A DNA stretch of 9,159 bases. It comes from JAAFHN01 sp031421855. Its GTDB lineage: Bacteria > Pseudomonadota > Gammaproteobacteria > Burkholderiales > Burkholderiaceae_C. Under the pieces are notes generated by a model. That model was not told the DNA's origin, ran no database searches, and saw only the letters and a program-made list of their open reading frames with translations. The stretch spans positions 1 through 9,159 of the forward strand of contig JANOPN010000199.1 of the NCBI GenBank assembly GCA_031421855.1, read 5' to 3'. Positions 1 through 6,706 of this stretch are shown piece after piece (position 1 is the first letter of the stretch; every line of letters begins with the position of its first letter). The position numbers and the translations under genes are program-made.

Positions 1-328
1 CGACCTGCCAAGGCCGGCGATGTACCAGGCCTATCTCCACATCGCCACCGTGGGCAACCGCACCGATGAGACATCAACGACCATTTTTGATGTGGTCGGC
101 CCGGTATGCGAAAGCGGCGATTGGATTGGACGTGACCGTGAGCTCAAGGTGCAGGCGGGTGATGTGTTGGCGGTGCTTTCAGCGGGCGCATATTGCAGCT
201 CCATGGCCAGCAACTACAACACCCGAGGCCGGGCAGCCGAGATCATGGTCAAAGGCGACCAGGTCCGAGTCATCCGAGAGCGCGAGACATTTGCAGACAT
301 GATTGCCGCAGAGGCTCGCCTTGCGTAG
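1..328 (+). CDS. lysA: diaminopimelate decarboxylase, C-terminal part (5' truncated by window edge)
   Basis: This is the last 108 codons or so of a PLP-dependent decarboxylase of the alanine racemase-like fold (group IV). LysA converts meso-diaminopimelate to L-lysine and CO2 in the cytoplasm, the last step of lysine synthesis. The frame is open from the first bases (it reads DLPRPAMYQAY) and stops at TAG 326-328, so the ATG at 20 is internal. Visible family motifs are the CESGD block (the Cys and Glu belong to the substrate-binding region at the dimer interface) and AGAYCSSMASNYNTR, which corresponds to the C-terminal GAYG..MSSNYN signature. The Gly after the Tyr in the usual signature is Cys here. 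The gene converges with msrQ and only 47 bp separate the two stop codons. No hairpin plus U-run follows it; a diverged dispersed repeat fills the gap. Identification is firm; the PLP-lysine half lies outside the window. Confidence 0.95.
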   Translation, partial: DLPRPAMYQAYLHIATVGNRTDETSTTIFDVVGPVCESGDWIGRDRELKVQAGDVLAVLSAGAYCSSMASNYNTRGRAAEIMVKGDQVRVIRERETFADMIAAEARLA

Positions 329-330
329 TA

Positions 331-370
331 TCAAAATTCATAGCAACGAATTCAATAGATTCGGCGACCA
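331..370 (-). repeat. diverged third copy of the dispersed ~50-bp repeat (inverted orientation)
   Basis: Read on the plus strand, this segment aligns without gaps to the reverse complement of the repeat at 8483-8532. About 30 of the first 40 positions match, including an unbroken ATAGCAAC and a nearby GACCA. The match fades over the next 10 bases, where the msrQ stop codon begins. It fills almost the whole gap between the lysA and msrQ stops. The alignment was made by eye. The homology is inferred from ungapped similarity and from the shared position at a gene border. Confidence 0.55.
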
Positions 371-375
371 ACAGC

Positions 376-996
376 CTATTTCTTCAAATATTGCACCAAA
401 CGCCAGCCCAAAAGCACCGAGAGGACCGCTGCATAGACTGCGACCTCGTTGAAGTTGTTTTTGGCTGACCGCATCCAGAAAAAATGCAGGATACCCAAAC
501 CGGCGATCACGTAAACCAGTTTGTGCAAGGTTTGCCAGCGTTTGGCTCCTAGGCTGCGAATCGCGCGGTTAAACGACGTCAGTGCCAATGGCGTGAGCAA
601 CATGACTGCCGTGAAGCCAACCAAAATGAAGGGTCGTTTGATGATGTCTTTGATCGTGTCATCGACATCAAAGCCCATGTCCAGCCACGCATACGCGGTG
701 AGATGCAACATCGCATAGAAGTACACAAACAAACCCAACATGCGCCGAAACCGAGCCAATTGGGGTGTTTTGCTGATGACTCGCAAGGGTGTGACGGCCA
801 GCACAATGCACAAGAACCGCAAAGTCCAGTCTCCAGTGCCGCGAATCAGCGCCTCAGCCGGGTTGGCGCCCAACAAGTTGTTAAACGCCGCGTAGGTCAA
901 CCATGCTACGGGTAACAGACAAGCAGCGAAAAGCACAGCCTTGGCGGCCGGCTTCAACAAATACTGGCGCACGGACAACTCTGGCGTGCCAATCAA
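376..996 (-). CDS. msrQ: MsrQ, heme-binding membrane subunit of the MsrPQ methionine sulfoxide reductase
   Basis: A 206-residue inner-membrane protein of the ferric reductase-like transmembrane family (YedZ). MsrQ passes electrons from the respiratory chain or a flavin reductase to periplasmic MsrP through heme b. Hydrophobic segments are visible near residues 17-38, 58-71, 87-105, 122-141, 157-174 and 184-203. Histidines H98, H158 and H171 are spaced 60 and 13 residues apart, as expected for the conserved heme-ligand histidines of the family; H158 and H171 lie in TLHKLVYVIAGLGILHFFW. The start is TTG at 996-994, overlapping the msrP stop as TTGA. No ATG occurs in frame before residue 86 and no clear ribosome binding site precedes the TTG, so translation is probably coupled to msrP. 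A GTG at codon 9 is the other possible start. Length fits the family (about 200 residues). Confidence 0.93.
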   Translation of the reverse strand: MIGTPELSVRQYLLKPAAKAVLFAACLLPVAWLTYAAFNNLLGANPAEALIRGTGDWTLRFLCIVLAVTPLRVISKTPQLARFRRMLGLFVYFYAMLHLTAYAWLDMGFDVDDTIKDIIKRPFILVGFTAVMLLTPLALTSFNRAIRSLGAKRWQTLHKLVYVIAGLGILHFFWMRSAKNNFNEVAVYAAVLSVLLGWRLVQYLKK

Positions 997-1988
997 AAGA
1001 ACTTGCGCAAATCCATGCCTGCGTACATTTGGCCAACTTGGGCCTCGTAGCCGTTGAACATCATGGTTTTGCGTTTCTTCGCGAACAAGCCGTCTTCCGG
1101 GATGCGTCGCTCGGTCGCTTGACTCCAGCGCGGGTGATCAACGCCAGGGTTCACGTTTGAGAAAAATCCATACTCTTGCGGCGCAGCGCCATTCCATGCG
1201 GTGCGCGGCTCTTTGTCAGTGAAGCGGATTTTGACGATGCTCTTCGCACTTTTGAAGCCATATTTCCAAGGCAACACCAAACGCACCGGCGCGCCGTTTG
1301 CGTTTGGCAGCACCTCACCGTAGTGACCGAACGTCAGCAGCGTCAGCGGGTTCATCGCCTCATCCATGCGCAAGCCCTCAACATACGGCCAAGGCAGTAC
1401 CGACGACTTCACGCCGGGCATTTGATCCCGGTCCGCCAAGGTAACGAACTCGACATATTTGGCGCTGCCGAGCGGCTCAACTTTTTTGATCAACTCCGCA
1501 AGCGAGTAACCAATCCACGGCACAACCATGGACCACCCTTCTACGCAGCGCAACCGATAGATTCGCTCTTCCATCGGGCTGAGCTTGAGTAAGTCCTCGA
1601 TGCCAAATGTCTTGGGTGACTTCACCATGCCCTCAACCTGCACAGTCCACGGACGGGTTTTCAACGTGTGCGCATTGCGTGCAGGATCACCTTTATCGGT
1701 GCCGAACTCATAGAAGTTGCAATACCCCGACACATCGGCGTAGGGGGTGAGCTTTTCCATGGTTTGGGCGCCTGCCACTTTTGACGGCGTTGCTGCCAAT
1801 GCGGCCAACTTGTTGGGGCGCATCGTCTCAGCAAACGCCTGACGCGACGCAAAACCACTCAGGCCCAACCCGGCTGCCCCAGCCGCCATGCCCTGCAAAA
1901 TTTGTCGGCGCTGCTCAAAAGCTGCTCGAGGCGTGATGTCGCTCGACGTGGCGTGGTTAAAACCATCAGATTGGGTGCGAATCAACAT
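993..1988 (-). CDS. msrP: MsrP, periplasmic molybdopterin protein-methionine-S-oxide reductase (catalytic subunit)
   Basis: A 331-residue enzyme of the sulfite oxidase-like molybdopterin family (formerly YedY). It reduces both diastereomers of methionine sulfoxide in periplasmic proteins, taking electrons from MsrQ. The N terminus carries a Tat signal: R27-R28 in FEQRRQILQG, then a hydrophobic stretch (residues 33-46) and a likely AFA cleavage site near residue 53. The molybdenum ligand is C148 in YRLRCVEGWSMVVPW, a hallmark of the family. GAPVRLVLPWKYGFKSAKS (233-251) is a conserved cofactor-domain stretch. Length is close to that of the E. coli protein. The ATG at 1988 is supported by an AGGAG seven bases upstream. 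The gene follows ccsB by 70 bp and overlaps msrQ by 4 bp, giving the standard msrPQ pair. Confidence 0.96.
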   Translation of the reverse strand: MLIRTQSDGFNHATSSDITPRAAFEQRRQILQGMAAGAAGLGLSGFASRQAFAETMRPNKLAALAATPSKVAGAQTMEKLTPYADVSGYCNFYEFGTDKGDPARNAHTLKTRPWTVQVEGMVKSPKTFGIEDLLKLSPMEERIYRLRCVEGWSMVVPWIGYSLAELIKKVEPLGSAKYVEFVTLADRDQMPGVKSSVLPWPYVEGLRMDEAMNPLTLLTFGHYGEVLPNANGAPVRLVLPWKYGFKSAKSIVKIRFTDKEPRTAWNGAAPQEYGFFSNVNPGVDHPRWSQATERRIPEDGLFAKKRKTMMFNGYEAQVGQMYAGMDLRKFF

Positions 1989-1995
1989 CTCAAAT

Positions 1996-2000
1996 CTCCT
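1996..2000 (-). promoter_or_regulatory. Shine-Dalgarno site of msrP
   Basis: The minus strand reads AGGAG, then seven bases, then the msrP ATG. It is the clearest ribosome binding site in the window and fixes the msrP start. The 70-bp gap between ccsB and msrP shows no convincing promoter or terminator, so read-through from ccsB is likely. Confidence 0.7.
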
Positions 2001-2058
2001 GAAAATGCCCGCCCGTTGAATTGGAACGTGCAGTTTGGTCGCAAAACGCTGGCCAGCC

Positions 2059-3444
2059 TTACAAAGTGCCGTAGCTGTGCAGTCCGCTCAAAAACATGTT
2101 CACGCCCAAAAACGCAAACGTTGTCACGGCCAGGCCAACCAAAGCCCACCAAGCTGAAATCGTGCCACGCAAGCCTTTCATCAGGCGCATGTGCAACCAC
2201 GCAGCATAGTTCAGCCACACGATCAACGCCCAGGTCTCTTTTGGGTCCCAGCTCCAGTAGCCGCCCCAAGCCTCGGCTGCCCAAAGCGCGCCCAATACAG
2301 TCGCAATCGTGAAAAAAGCAAACCCCACTGCAATGCACTTGTACATCATGTCGTCGAGCACTTCATAGCTGGGCATCCGGGCGGCGATGCGCTGTCGCAT
2401 GGCCAAAATACCGCCAACAATCAGCGCCGACATACCGAAATAAACGGCCCAATAGTCGGCCAAGCCACCCGTTGGCGACTTGCGGAACACAATCGGCTCA
2501 AAGCACAGCACGATCCCCAATAACCACAACGGCAGTAATTTGAACCAACGAGTCTCGTTGGCTTGGTGTTTGATGAGGTACGCAAACGCGACCATCGCGG
2601 CCAGAGCGAAGGTGCCGTAACCCACAAAGTTGGCTGGTACATGCAACTTCATCCACCAGCTTTTGAGTGCCGGAACCAGCGGCTGAATCTCGTGAGCCTC
2701 GCGAACCACGGTGTACCAAAGCAAAAAGCCGACAGCCGCACTCACCACCAACATGGCAAATGCGCCGAGAGAGCGGGTTTTGTATTGCTGCTCAAAGTAC
2801 AAATAGAAAAGCGTCGTCAACCAACAAAACAGCACAAACACTTCGTACAAGTTGCTGACTGGAATGTGCCCAATATCGGGACCCATTTGGTGACTTTCAA
2901 ACCAACGAACCAATGTTCCGATCATGGCCATGCCCACTGCTGTCCATGCCAGCCGAGTGCCCAGGATATCCAACGTTTCGTCACCACGCTTGATTAACAA
3001 ACCCAACCAGTAAAACACGGTGCTCATGAAGAACAACATGCTCATCCACAAAATAGCGGATTGGCTCGACAAAAAATACTTGAGCAAGAAAACCGACTCG
3101 GCGCGTTTCAAATCGCCCCCGTCAACCCCACCATATGACGCGATTGCCACGAGCGTGCAGGCGCTGACGATGACCGCGAGCACCTGCAAAGAGCGCCACA
3201 TCCAGCCAATCGCCACCAAGCACGGGATAAGACCCAAGAAAATCGCTTTTTCGTAGCCGTCCATGCGCGCGTTGAATCGCCAAAAAGCGTAGACACCAGC
3301 CACCAAGCAAACGAAGGCGAAAAGCCAATCGAGTCGATTTCGCTGGGCAAAGTAGCCTTGATGAAACTCAATCGTCGGGTTATTGGCTGCCGGTGACTGG
3401 GCGGGTGACTGGGCGGTTGGCAACGGGGTGGTGGTGGTATTCAT
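2059..3444 (-). CDS. ccsB: System II cytochrome c assembly protein with WWD domain (CcsB in TIGR naming; CcsA/ResC in other schemes)
   Basis: A 461-residue polytopic membrane protein. With ResB it forms the System II synthetase, which exports heme and joins it to CXXCH motifs outside the cytoplasmic membrane. The tryptophan-rich heme-handling signature WGGYWSWDPKETW is at residues 393-405. Histidines in the expected family contexts are H193 (GHIPVSNLYE), H268 (KLHVPANF) and H418 (AAWLHMR). The C-terminal half is the CcsA/CcmC-like core. The first 145 residues or so add further helices (near 40-58, 66-82, 86-103 and 130-150), making it longer than the plastid CcsA proteins. The N-terminal 22 residues are Thr/Pro/Ala-rich with a small QSPAQSPA repeat. 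The start is ATG at 3444 with only a weak AAAG upstream. It follows resB by 75 bp, consistent with one transcript. The name is ambiguous: Bordetella work calls this protein CcsA. Confidence 0.95.
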   Translation of the reverse strand: MNTTTTPLPTAQSPAQSPAANNPTIEFHQGYFAQRNRLDWLFAFVCLVAGVYAFWRFNARMDGYEKAIFLGLIPCLVAIGWMWRSLQVLAVIVSACTLVAIASYGGVDGGDLKRAESVFLLKYFLSSQSAILWMSMLFFMSTVFYWLGLLIKRGDETLDILGTRLAWTAVGMAMIGTLVRWFESHQMGPDIGHIPVSNLYEVFVLFCWLTTLFYLYFEQQYKTRSLGAFAMLVVSAAVGFLLWYTVVREAHEIQPLVPALKSWWMKLHVPANFVGYGTFALAAMVAFAYLIKHQANETRWFKLLPLWLLGIVLCFEPIVFRKSPTGGLADYWAVYFGMSALIVGGILAMRQRIAARMPSYEVLDDMMYKCIAVGFAFFTIATVLGALWAAEAWGGYWSWDPKETWALIVWLNYAAWLHMRLMKGLRGTISAWWALVGLAVTTFAFLGVNMFLSGLHSYGTL

Positions 3445-3519
3445 GATGCTTTGTGTTTAGCAATTCAACGTCGTGTGATGTGTTGATCAATCTATGCGGC
3501 AGTTGGCGGCACAGGCGCA

Positions 3520-5733
3520 TCAGCGCCCTAGCAAAGTAGTCTTGAGGCGTACAAACTCGTGATCCAAGTCCATCGTTTTGCGGTTACTTGACATCGCCAT
3601 ACTCACGCCAGCCTTATGGTGGCCGAGGTCGCTGATCCAAACCCAAAGTCGGCGCTCTCGCACATACAGCATCGCAAAAACGCCCAAGATCAACAACAAA
3701 CAGCCCAAATACACGACCGGCTGGCCAGGCGCTTTAGCAACTTGAAATACGCTGGCCTGAACTTGCGTGAAATCTTTGAGATGAAACGCCATCGGCGCCG
3801 GGTAAAAGCTGATGTCGCTCAACGCCAGCACGGCTTGTGTCATGAATGCGCGAGTCTCGTCGCTTTGAGGCAACGGTGGCAACCCCGCCTGTTCGCGAGC
3901 CAATTGATTGACCTCGAAAATCACGCCGTTAAGCATGCGCACCAATACCTCGCTGGCCTTGTCGCGGTCTGCTGCCGGAACACTTTTTTCGAGAAAGTCA
4001 CTGATGGCGGCCAAACCAGCAATTGACGTGCCTGATGTCGGGTTGTTAGAGCCGTCGCCAACGACTGGTCCGCCCAAAAACAATCCCAATGCTCGATTAG
4101 CTGACGCAGACAACTGCGCAGCCATTTCAGGGCGCGACGGATCAACCGCGGCACTGGCATAGCGTTTGATGGCCGCCTCGCGCAGTCGGTCGTCGAGCAA
4201 TGCGCCGCGTAACCGCGCAAAGCCAGCGATTTCGCGTTTCTCATCTGCGGGTGCGCGCAAGTACCTGAACCCCTCTTGAACTGTCTCGCGCACGCCCATG
4301 AGGAAAACCGGTACGCCGTCGCCCAAATCGACTGGAAACATGTAATTGTGGAATTCGTTGGCTTGCCCCGCGCCGTCTCTGAGCCTGTACGTGATGCTTG
4401 GGCCGATGTTGCGAAGCTGTTTCGCTGTGAGCGTTTTGTTGCCTGCCCCCAAACGCGACTCAATGGACTGCAAAAGCGCTGAAGACTTCAAATCGACCTT
4501 GCGAACATCGACGCCACCACTGCCTCCCGAACCGGCCGACCCAAGCTGCGGCCCTTGCGCACTCATGTTTTCAACGTTGATGACGCGCAACGCCGCAAAC
4601 TCCAGCGTGAGTTGGTTGGCTGCGGCTTTGTCACCTTTGTCGCCTTTGTCGCCTTTGCTCAGTTGGGTCGAGCTGCCAATCGTGCCGTCAACTTCAAACG
4701 CCTTGGTCGCCGCGCGCATGGGCATGGCTTGCAGTTTCACGCTGGAGCCACCATCGTCAAAGCTGCTTTGGTAAATCTCCACCCCTTTGTGGCTGGCGGG
4801 CTTATTGACCTCCACGCGCGTGGCGATTTTCTCGCCCGTTTCGCGGTCATGGATCACGATGTCGCTGGCAAACAGCTTGGGCATGCCGGTGCTGTAGTAC
4901 TCCACGATGAATTTCTTGAGCTCTATCGAGAAAGGCAACTCTTGCAGCAAGATGCCGCTTGGTTGGTTGAGGATCGCCGTTCCGGCTTGGGTCCCCTCTG
5001 CCACCAGCAAATTGGCGCGATATGCCGGGTTTGACGCACTCAGTCGGTGGATTTCAGGCACTTCTTTGATCAAGCCGCCACCGGCGTAGACCTGCTTGCC
5101 ACCAAACCACACCTGCGCACGGGTGAACAAGTCTCCGTCGAGCAAGCCCCCAATGCACACCAACACAATGGCGCTGTGTGCAGCGATGTAGCCCAGCTTA
5201 TTGGCGCGCCCGGCCTTGGCCGCGACCATCCAACCCGCAGCTTGGCTCGCGGTAGCGTCTCGTGCTTGCACTTTGACCCGCCAGCCCGCATTCGCCAGCG
5301 CGCGCCCGACTTGCTCGGCATGCACTTGCGCGTTGGCTGCGACCTCGCCTGAGGCCCGATGCGCAAAGGCCTGCAAAGCTTGTACGCGAAGGTTTTCTTT
5401 GAGGACTGACCAGTCAGCGATGATTTTGGGCGTGCTGCGGGCAATACACAGGCTGGTGGAGAGCACCAAAAACGCCAAAATCAGCAAAAACCACGCCGCG
5501 CTGTAGACGGTGGTCAGCTGCATCGATGAGAACACCGCCGCCCAAAACGGTCCAAACTGGTTCACATAGTTCAGCGCGGGCTCGTTTTGCTTGAGCACCG
5601 TGCCAATCACCGATGCCACACAGATGATGGTCAGCAGCGAAATGGAAAACCGCATCGACGACAGCAGCTCAATCGCTCGGCTCAAGGCTTGAGAGCCATT
5701 GCGCAATCGGATGCCGTGGGTGCTGACGCTCAT
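3520..5733 (-). CDS. resB: ResB-family cytochrome c biogenesis protein (System II partner of the WWD protein)
   Basis: A 737-residue membrane protein with the ResB layout: helices near residues 28-47, 76-97 and 177-199, a large periplasmic domain (about 200-670), and a last helix near 671-692 followed by a positively charged cytoplasmic tail. H186 in GYIAAHSAIV is the conserved histidine of the third helix, implicated in heme passage. In System II, ResB and the WWD protein form the heme export and attachment complex. The frame stays open upstream to an ATG at 5883 (787 codons), but an intrinsic terminator at 5772-5807 lies inside that extension. The 50 extra residues (Arg/Ser-rich) look non-coding, and the family normally starts just before helix 1. 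I therefore use the ATG at 5733, although it lacks a clear Shine-Dalgarno site. Oddities are a KGD tripeptide repeat (residues 360-368) and a Gly/Ser stretch (399-407). A small GGCGC-ATCA-GCGCC hairpin (3514-3527) spans the stop codon. Confidence 0.92.
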   Translation of the reverse strand: MSVSTHGIRLRNGSQALSRAIELLSSMRFSISLLTIICVASVIGTVLKQNEPALNYVNQFGPFWAAVFSSMQLTTVYSAAWFLLILAFLVLSTSLCIARSTPKIIADWSVLKENLRVQALQAFAHRASGEVAANAQVHAEQVGRALANAGWRVKVQARDATASQAAGWMVAAKAGRANKLGYIAAHSAIVLVCIGGLLDGDLFTRAQVWFGGKQVYAGGGLIKEVPEIHRLSASNPAYRANLLVAEGTQAGTAILNQPSGILLQELPFSIELKKFIVEYYSTGMPKLFASDIVIHDRETGEKIATRVEVNKPASHKGVEIYQSSFDDGGSSVKLQAMPMRAATKAFEVDGTIGSSTQLSKGDKGDKGDKAAANQLTLEFAALRVINVENMSAQGPQLGSAGSGGSGGVDVRKVDLKSSALLQSIESRLGAGNKTLTAKQLRNIGPSITYRLRDGAGQANEFHNYMFPVDLGDGVPVFLMGVRETVQEGFRYLRAPADEKREIAGFARLRGALLDDRLREAAIKRYASAAVDPSRPEMAAQLSASANRALGLFLGGPVVGDGSNNPTSGTSIAGLAAISDFLEKSVPAADRDKASEVLVRMLNGVIFEVNQLAREQAGLPPLPQSDETRAFMTQAVLALSDISFYPAPMAFHLKDFTQVQASVFQVAKAPGQPVVYLGCLLLILGVFAMLYVRERRLWVWISDLGHHKAGVSMAMSSNRKTMDLDHEFVRLKTTLLGR
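4627..4656 (-). repeat. in-frame 9-bp tandem repeat inside resB
   Basis: On the plus strand the unit TTTGTCGCC occurs three times in a row, the first copy with one change (TTTGTCACC), followed by a partial fourth. In the resB frame it encodes KGDKGDKGDK in the periplasmic domain. Because the unit is 9 bp, gain or loss of a copy keeps the frame and changes the loop by three residues. Seen directly; length variability is inference. Confidence 0.8.
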
Positions 5734-5771
5734 ATCGGGGTGTGTTCGGGGGAATATTCGAGAAACAAATG

Positions 5772-5807
5772 AAAAAAGCAGGCGGCCTGTTCGGCTGCGC
5801 CTGCTTT
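5772..5807 (-). terminator. intrinsic terminator downstream of the cytochrome c4 gene
   Basis: On the minus strand AAAGCAGGCG (5807-5798) pairs perfectly with CGCCTGCTTT (5784-5775). An inner GCC/GGC pair extends the stem past a two-base bulge, leaving a loop of five bases (GAACA). The end of the stem merges into a run of T ending at 5772. It lies 83 bp past the cytochrome stop and 38 bp before the resB ATG at 5733. It should therefore end most cytochrome c4 transcripts and limit read-through into resB. The plus strand has only three T after the stem and no gene to end, so the terminator acts on the minus strand. Confidence 0.88.
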
Positions 5808-5889
5808 GATCGTAGCCTGAGGGGCGAAATCGGAGTTTTTGTGGGGTCTCAATCGCTCGTTTAAGTCGACTCTCCAAAGGCAAATTAGT

Positions 5890-6561
5890 TCAGCGCAGGC
5901 CAGCGATGTAATCCGACAGCGCCTTGATCTCTTTGTCGTTGAGTTTGGCCACAGCTTGGGTCATCACGGCGTTGTTTTTGCGAGTGCCGTCGCGAAATCC
6001 ACGCAACTGGGCTTCGGTGTACTCGGCGTGTTGACCGCTCAAACGCGGATATTGGCTGGGCATACCGGCGCCGTTGGGGCTGTGGCAAGCCATGCAAGCC
6101 GCGATGCTGCGGTCAGCAATGCCGCCACGGTAGATTTTTTCCCCAAGCGAAACCAGTTCTTTGTCTTTCGCAAAACCGGCTTTTGCGGGTTTAGACGCTG
6201 CCCAATGCGAGATGTTGCGCATGTCATCATCAGACAAAGTGCTGGCAAAGCCCTTCATGATGGCGTTGTTGCGTTTGCCCGACTTGAATTCGGCCAGTTG
6301 TTTCATCAAATACTCAGGATGCTGCTGCGACAGCTTTGGGTTGACCGGCGTACCTGAATTGCCGTCAGCGCCGTGGCACGACGCGCAAACTTGGGTAAAA
6401 AGCGCCTCACCTTTACCGAGATCGGCTTTGGGTGCAACGACTTTGGCGGCTTCGGCTTTTGGTGCTGCTGGCTTGGTGTCGGCTGCAAAAGCTGCCCCGG
6501 CCAAAGTCAAAGGCAAAACGACAAGGATTGAGCTGAGGATGGCTTCGAGGCGTGATTTCAT
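5890..6561 (-). CDS. diheme cytochrome c4 (periplasmic c-type cytochrome)
   Basis: A 223-residue exported cytochrome made of two similar class I cytochrome c domains. Residues 1-26 form a Sec signal peptide (hydrophobic core, AGAAFA cleavage site), followed by an Ala/Lys/Pro-rich linker to about residue 48. Heme sites are CASCH (C59, C62, H63) and CMACH (C156, C159, H160). Likely axial methionines are M102 in NNAIMKGF and M200 in NNAVMTQA, at equivalent places in each half, as in cytochrome c4. Such proteins carry electrons in the periplasm, typically from the bc1 complex to terminal oxidases. It lies directly upstream of the System II maturation genes that would attach its hemes, but a strong terminator separates it from resB. 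The start is ATG at 6561, with only a weak GAAG ribosome binding site. The first in-frame Met gives a complete signal peptide, so the start is sound. Confidence 0.95.
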   Translation of the reverse strand: MKSRLEAILSSILVVLPLTLAGAAFAADTKPAAPKAEAAKVVAPKADLGKGEALFTQVCASCHGADGNSGTPVNPKLSQQHPEYLMKQLAEFKSGKRNNAIMKGFASTLSDDDMRNISHWAASKPAKAGFAKDKELVSLGEKIYRGGIADRSIAACMACHSPNGAGMPSQYPRLSGQHAEYTEAQLRGFRDGTRKNNAVMTQAVAKLNDKEIKALSDYIAGLR

Positions 6562-6589
6562 GGGCTTCGCAGGCTACGTATGGGTTTGA

Positions 6590-6617
6590 CTGTGGGCAAA
6601 ACACCCACAGCTGGGTG
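6590..6617 (-). promoter_or_regulatory. two mutually exclusive hairpins in the cytochrome c4 leader
   Basis: In the gap upstream of cytochrome c4, CTGTGGG (6590-6596) and CCCACAG (6604-6610) form a perfect 7-bp stem with a 7-base loop. CACCCA (6602-6607) can instead pair with TGGGTG (6612-6617) across a 4-base loop. The segment 6602-6610 is shared, so only one stem can form at a time. If the cytochrome transcript starts upstream of 6617, these would lie 29-56 nt before its ATG. No U-run follows, so neither stem is an intrinsic terminator. Pairings are seen directly; a regulatory role is inference. Confidence 0.35.
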
Positions 6618-6663
6618 GTCGTACGCCCTGAGCCGCAAATCACGGCCCTAGGTACTACCCCGC

Positions 6664-6673
6664 ATTTTACAAT
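6664..6673. promoter_or_regulatory. candidate overlapping -10 elements of the engB / cytochrome c4 divergent promoters
   Basis: ATTTTACAAT reads as TACAAT on the plus strand (6668-6673), one mismatch from the -10 consensus and 33 bp before the engB ATG. On the minus strand it reads TAAAAT (6669-6664), also one mismatch and facing the cytochrome gene. No good -35 hexamer is visible at 16-18 bp on either strand. This is the only AT-rich box in the otherwise GC-rich 145-bp gap, which is the main support. Confidence 0.3.
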
Positions 6674-6706
6674 GAGCCAAACCTTTCGCTATTGATTTTT
6701 TACCCC

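Noticed and set aside
1176..1592. Long plus-strand open frame opposite msrP
   Set aside because: It lies wholly within the well-supported msrP gene and shows no recognisable domain, so it is a shadow of the GC-rich coding strand.
2563..2997. Plus-strand open frame opposite ccsB
   Set aside because: Fully antisense to ccsB, no family resemblance.
3514..3527. GGCGC-ATCA-GCGCC hairpin at the resB stop as a terminator
   Set aside because: The stem is only 5 bp and no T-run follows on the minus strand. It is also between two genes expected to be co-transcribed.
3616..4026. Plus-strand open frame opposite resB
   Set aside because: His/Arg/Gln-rich shadow of resB codons with no motif or ribosome binding site.
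5734..5883. N-terminal extension of resB from the ATG at 5883
   Set aside because: An intrinsic terminator lies inside it, no ribosome binding site precedes it, and the encoded Arg/Ser-rich stretch does not resemble ResB N termini.
5839..6357. Plus-strand open frame of 172 codons opposite cytochrome c4
   Set aside because: Antisense to a clear diheme cytochrome. The composition is that of a reverse-strand shadow.
6685..6703. Possible fourth repeat copy (CGCTATTGATTTTTT)
   Set aside because: Only the GCTAT plus T-run resembles the repeat, and the flanking bases do not align.
6692..6706. TTG start of engB at 6692
   Set aside because: It adds only five residues, has no ribosome binding site, and an ATG follows at 6707.
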